Positions 60,683-64,000 of a DNA stretch of 64,000 bases are shown here, in pieces. The stretch comes from Apiospora phragmitis (lineage: Eukaryota; Ascomycota; Sordariomycetes; Amphisphaeriales; Apiosporaceae). The notes under the pieces are model-generated. The model saw only the letters and a program-made list of their open reading frames with translations. It was not told the DNA's origin and did no database searches. The DNA lies in NCBI GenBank assembly GCA_038363925.1, contig JAQQWL010000015.1:1860001-1924000 (forward strand), in the 5' to 3' direction. The stretch's first letter is position 1, and each line of letters opens with the position of its first letter. Made by a program: the position numbers and the translations under genes.

Positions 60683-61636
60683 ATGGCTTCCTCTGAGGTC
60701 GACCAGAAATTCCTTGGCAAGCTTGCAAGGGCTGTTGAACCCAACAATGCTTTGCTGGCGTCCATGCTGTTCAAAATATTAGGTCTATCAATCAATCTTG
60801 CTGGGCAGCTTGTCAAAGCTCGGAAGCAGCGACGCTTAGACACTACGAGGCCGACACAATCGCTCGAGCTCTACTTCCACATAATATGGCTGTCCCGGGA
60901 GGGTTTAGTCATGCTAGAGCAATACGTTCTACCCATGGTGGGAGATTACGTGGAGCTCAAGGTGCTCGCATATAAACTTCGAGCCTCATTTTATCACATC
61001 TTCGTCCTGTTTCATAACCATCCATCGGTCTCGACCATGACCCCTGAGGCCCTGGCTGCTGCTGCTGCGATGGCTGGAATGGGACCTTCGCGACTGGACA
61101 AGGGAAAGGGGATTGCGCGAGACGACGTACCTGAGACAGCCCGTTCCTCCTTGCAACCGACGCATCCTATGGAGGGAGGGCCCGTCAATCCACCGCCTGG
61201 CTTTGGGCATCCGATACCGGAAGCAGTGGCTTCATTCTTGCTACCATCAGTGGACTATCTCCCAACAGCTCATCAGTATTTCAAGGAGGCGGTTGCATTG
61301 GCAGACAGCCTGTTGTGGGGGTCGCATTCGTTACGACTTTCGGTCAGGACAGAATACGCAGCATTCCTCTACGAATGTGTGCATGACGTAGAGGGCAGCA
61401 GAAAGTTTGCAAAGGATACGATCGCCGAAGTGTACCAAGCTAGCGAAGGCATGGACGACGATATGTTCAACGATGCCTGTGAGCTTGTCACGGTCCTTGG
61501 CAAGATGATGAAGCGGGGCCTAGGTTCGAGCAACCCCTCGCGGAGCCGGGGCCAGAGCCCAGCAACGGTGGCCGCGTCTCAAACCGACAGCGCAGCGACA
61601 GCAATACCTGCGGTTGGCATGGAGAATCCGATATGA
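60683..61636 (+). CDS. Atypical 14-3-3-domain protein
   Basis: An intronless frame of 317 residues. The N-terminal half matches the diverged fungal 14-3-3 group: DQKFLGKLARAVEPNNALLA, LELYFHIIWLSREGLVMLEQ, and DYVELKVLAYKLRASFYHIFVLFHN with the basic and Tyr residues that line a phosphopeptide groove. The middle is a Pro/Gly/Ala linker. The C-terminal half returns to helices (TAHQYFKEAVALADSLLWGSHSLRLSVRTEYAAFLYEC), like helices 7-9 of the 14-3-3 fold, with a disordered tail. It is much more diverged than canonical BMH-type 14-3-3. Role is unknown; phosphoprotein binding is inferred. The start at 60683 is the first ATG of the conserved frame. Confidence 0.8.
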   Translation: MASSEVDQKFLGKLARAVEPNNALLASMLFKILGLSINLAGQLVKARKQRRLDTTRPTQSLELYFHIIWLSREGLVMLEQYVLPMVGDYVELKVLAYKLRASFYHIFVLFHNHPSVSTMTPEALAAAAAMAGMGPSRLDKGKGIARDDVPETARSSLQPTHPMEGGPVNPPPGFGHPIPEAVASFLLPSVDYLPTAHQYFKEAVALADSLLWGSHSLRLSVRTEYAAFLYECVHDVEGSRKFAKDTIAEVYQASEGMDDDMFNDACELVTVLGKMMKRGLGSSNPSRSRGQSPATVAASQTDSAATAIPAVGMENPI

Positions 61637-62895
61637 AGTCGGTGTGGCGTACAGCAGTGTTGCAGGAAGTCTTTGATTCCCGCAGCTGCTGCGGTCATTG
61701 TATACTAGGACCAAGGCCTTCAGGGCTGCCGAGAGAACAAGGAGAGCGCATGGTCCAGGTCGGTCCAGTCACCAGGCTCGGCAGAGTGGCGTCCGTTAAC
61801 TCGAGCGTACGAGTTGCACGCGGCACTCCCGAATGAAGACGCCTAACTTGAGTCGCGGAGAGGAAAATATCTGTGGCTGGCTACCTGACGAGCTCAGGAC
61901 AAACTACGCCAGCTATCAAACAGGTTCAGGCCCTTTGGTCGCCTCACGAAGGACGCTTGCATCTTATTCATACGGAATCAAAGGCGATTGAAAACTGGAC
62001 ACATTAACCAAGGGCATTGGAGTCCGAATGCCAATTTGGGTTGACAGAGAGGACCTATTCTTTACTATCCGGAGATGCATTTGCATACTGAAGGGCTCCA
62101 ATACGGGGCAAGCTTCAGCCGACAGCGGTGTTTACTGTTTGATGATACCCCGATGGTCCCTGGGAGCATCTTAGGTGCGTAGGGACACTTCTTTAACATG
62201 TTTTAGCTAGCATTTATTTAATGGCTGGGATAGCCGCCATGTAACAGATCTTCTCTATTCGTATCTTGCTGTCGAAAGAGGGACTTGGGTTCCACCATCC
62301 ATCGCACCATCCGTTGCCTCCCGTTGAGGCCAAGGTTTGTGGGCAGGAATGCAGTACCGTGATTGAACGACCCAGCAAACGAGAAGAAACTTACACGACC
62401 GTTCAGGGCAACCCAGAACCTAGGCACATGCTGATGATTTCTTTCATGTATCGATTACTTCCTATTATTACTGGCCTACAGCCTATTTAAGCTCCATCAT
62501 CCTAACAATTGGGCGGATTTCAAGAGCAGCAGATAGATCTCATATCGTCTGGGACAGAACTCAGCGTTGCCCCAAATGTAGGCTGACTGACAATGAGAAA
62601 GAATGTAGTTTATCCCCCCCTTCATAAGCCTCGATGGAGGCTCCTCAAACGCCATAATACTCGTACAGTACAAATCGATCAGGTCCCCCAAAGCCCAGTT
62701 GCTCCGGGCAAGACAAACCCTCGTGTCTTTTGGTACAAAGTCGCCAACTTGGTGGTATAGACCACAGCTGCAGATGAGATGTTGCAGAAATCCCAGGTCA
62801 ATGGGGGTTGTCTGTGACAACAACATGACCTAGGTTGCTCTGAAATGTCTTATCAGGCATGGGCAGCAGAAGACCAAGCGCGAACGAAAGTCAAA
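61637..62895. other. Convergent spacer
   Basis: About 1.26 kb between two convergent genes. Short frames only, including one of 109 codons on the minus strand (62497-62826) without recognised motifs. Confidence 0.4.
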
Positions 62896-64000
62896 TCAAT
62901 CGTCATCGTCATCGTCATCGTCATCCTCCTCCTCGTCATCACCATCATCAGAAGAAGAATCGGCATCGACATCATCGTAATCTGCGTCATCTTCGCCATC
63001 GCCCTCGCCCTCGTCATCGTCGCTGCCGATGATGGGCATGCCGTCGGTCTCCATCTTGTACTGGATGTGCTCGGGGGCGACGTAGCGGCCGGTGGCGTTG
63101 CAGAACTGGGCCGAGAACTCGGCCCACTTTGACGCCGACGTACTTGCTCTCCATGATGGCCAGGATGCGGCAATCGCGCTCGCTCCAGAACCGGTCGGCG
63201 GCGAACCGGCGCGTCGGCGGGTACAGCTGGCCGAAGATGTCGAACCAGGCGTGGTCGACCCACTCCTGGTGGCGGCGGGCCTCGGGGTCTTCTTCCTCTT
63301 CGGAGCTGGAGGACGGAGCGCTGGCGGGGCCGGCGGCGGCCTGGTTGCCGTTGTTGCCGTTGTTGCTGTTGTTGCCGTTGTTGCCGTTGGCAGGAGGGGC
63401 GGCAGCATGGTTTCCGCAACAATGATGGTGGCAACAGTTATTGTTGGTAGGGGCAGCGGCTGCAGCATTGCCGTTGGCGCTGGCGTTGTTGTTGCCGGCA
63501 ACCTGGTTATTGTTCGACGGCAGCGGGATATGGTTGCACATGTCGCCGGGGAACCGGCCCGTGTCGAAGCACTCCCGAAGGTAGGCCATCTGCTCGCGCT
63601 GCTTGATGCTCAGCGAGGGCAGCGGCATGGCGGCGAAGTTGGGGAAGGTGGTCGCGGCATAGGGCGAGGCCTTCCACTTCTTGGTGGCGATGTACATCAT
63701 GTACTGGGCTTCGACCTGAAAATGAGGTGTTAGTAACATTCTTCAAAAAAAAAAAAAAAAACTCATGTTGATTTTTGTGCCTCGGTAGCATAATTGAGAG
63801 GAGCCTTTCAGGGTGATGATATGTGTATTTGACGTGGGAGGGGGATTAGTGGGAAAATCAGAGCGAAACAAAACACGGAGCGCGTTGCTCAGGTGTGGGG
63901 CGTGTGAAGGATTGAAAAATAAAGATGCGTAGGAGGGCAGAAGAAGGAGGGAAAATCAGAAATACTTACAGGATGCATAGAACTGAGGCCGGGCAAGAAC
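62896..64000 (-). CDS. Myb/SANT-like fungal protein, 5' end outside the window (one-base shift in the sequence)
   Basis: Minus-strand exons >64000-63970 and 63715-62896; the 5' end lies beyond the right edge. Exon 1 ends LPGLSSMHP, then VEAQYMMYIATKKWKASPYAA. A Gln/Asn/Ala/Gly-rich stretch follows with a Cys/His cluster (NCCHHHCCGNH). The conserved part is EWVDHAWFDIFGQLYPPTRRF, then a Myb/SANT-like unit (RFWSERDCRILAIMESKYVG, WAEFSAQFCNATGRY, HIQYKMETDGM). The C-terminus is an Asp/Glu run. The frame changes at the AAA (TTT on plus, 63128-63130); one A fewer joins SKYVGVK to WAEFSAQF. DNA or histone binding is a guess from the fold. The intron contains an A17 run on the plus strand. Confidence 0.65.
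63745..63761. repeat. A17 homopolymer
   Basis: A run of seventeen A on the plus strand (T on the coding strand), inside the intron of the Myb/SANT-like gene near its acceptor. Confidence 0.9.

Overview
This window looks like nuclear DNA of a filamentous ascomycete (Pezizomycotina, most likely a Sordariomycete). The genes carry short introns (mostly 50-110 nt, GTAAGT/GTATGT-type donors) and GC-rich third codon positions. The repertoire is also fungal: cyanase, a fungal SCAP, a short kinesin-3 of the NcKin3/UncB type, a HeLo prion-type domain and a secreted SGNH/FG-GAP protein. The genus cannot be told from sequence alone.

Layout. 0-5 kb: cyanase, a CYP7/CYP8-like P450 and a LITAF-domain protein. 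5.9-13.3 kb: a growth block with EBP2 and SPB1 (both ribosome biogenesis, convergent), and SPB1 divergent from a CDT2-like CRL4 receptor across a promoter rich in GATA and CCAAT sites. 15.9-27.7 kb: secreted SGNH/FG-GAP protein, heme-oxygenase-fold protein, EamA/SLC35F transporter and the vacuolar Rab YPT7, separated by long spacers. 29-36 kb: accessory-looking stretch with a small mitochondrial protein, a broken HeLo plus E2 (UBC) gene, an O-methyltransferase whose usual catalytic His is Arg, and an MFS pump reduced to its two ends. 36-54 kb: conserved Mg-chelatase/AAA-lid-like protein, Golgi GDPase GDA1, a PPPDE-thioredoxin-PUL fusion, kinesin-3, a JMJD7-like JmjC hydroxylase and SCAP. 54-64 kb: a small Cys-rich protein, a 5.7-kb gene-poor region full of simple repeats, an atypical 14-3-3 protein and the 3' part of a Myb/SANT-like gene running off the right edge.

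Connections. EBP2 and SPB1 act in 60S subunit assembly, and CDT2 ties the block to replication control. GDA1, YPT7, SCAP and the transporter are endomembrane housekeeping genes. The O-methyltransferase and MFS relic face each other across 0.8 kb and may be the remains of a small metabolite locus.

Quality note. Four otherwise well conserved genes (CDT2, the EamA transporter, SCAP three times, the Myb-like gene) are interrupted by single-base shifts. Each shift sits at or beside a short homopolymer, and a one-base length change restores the conserved frame. This pattern fits homopolymer miscalls in the assembly better than gene decay. The HeLo/E2 locus and the MFS relic are different: they carry stop codons or a large deletion and look genuinely broken.
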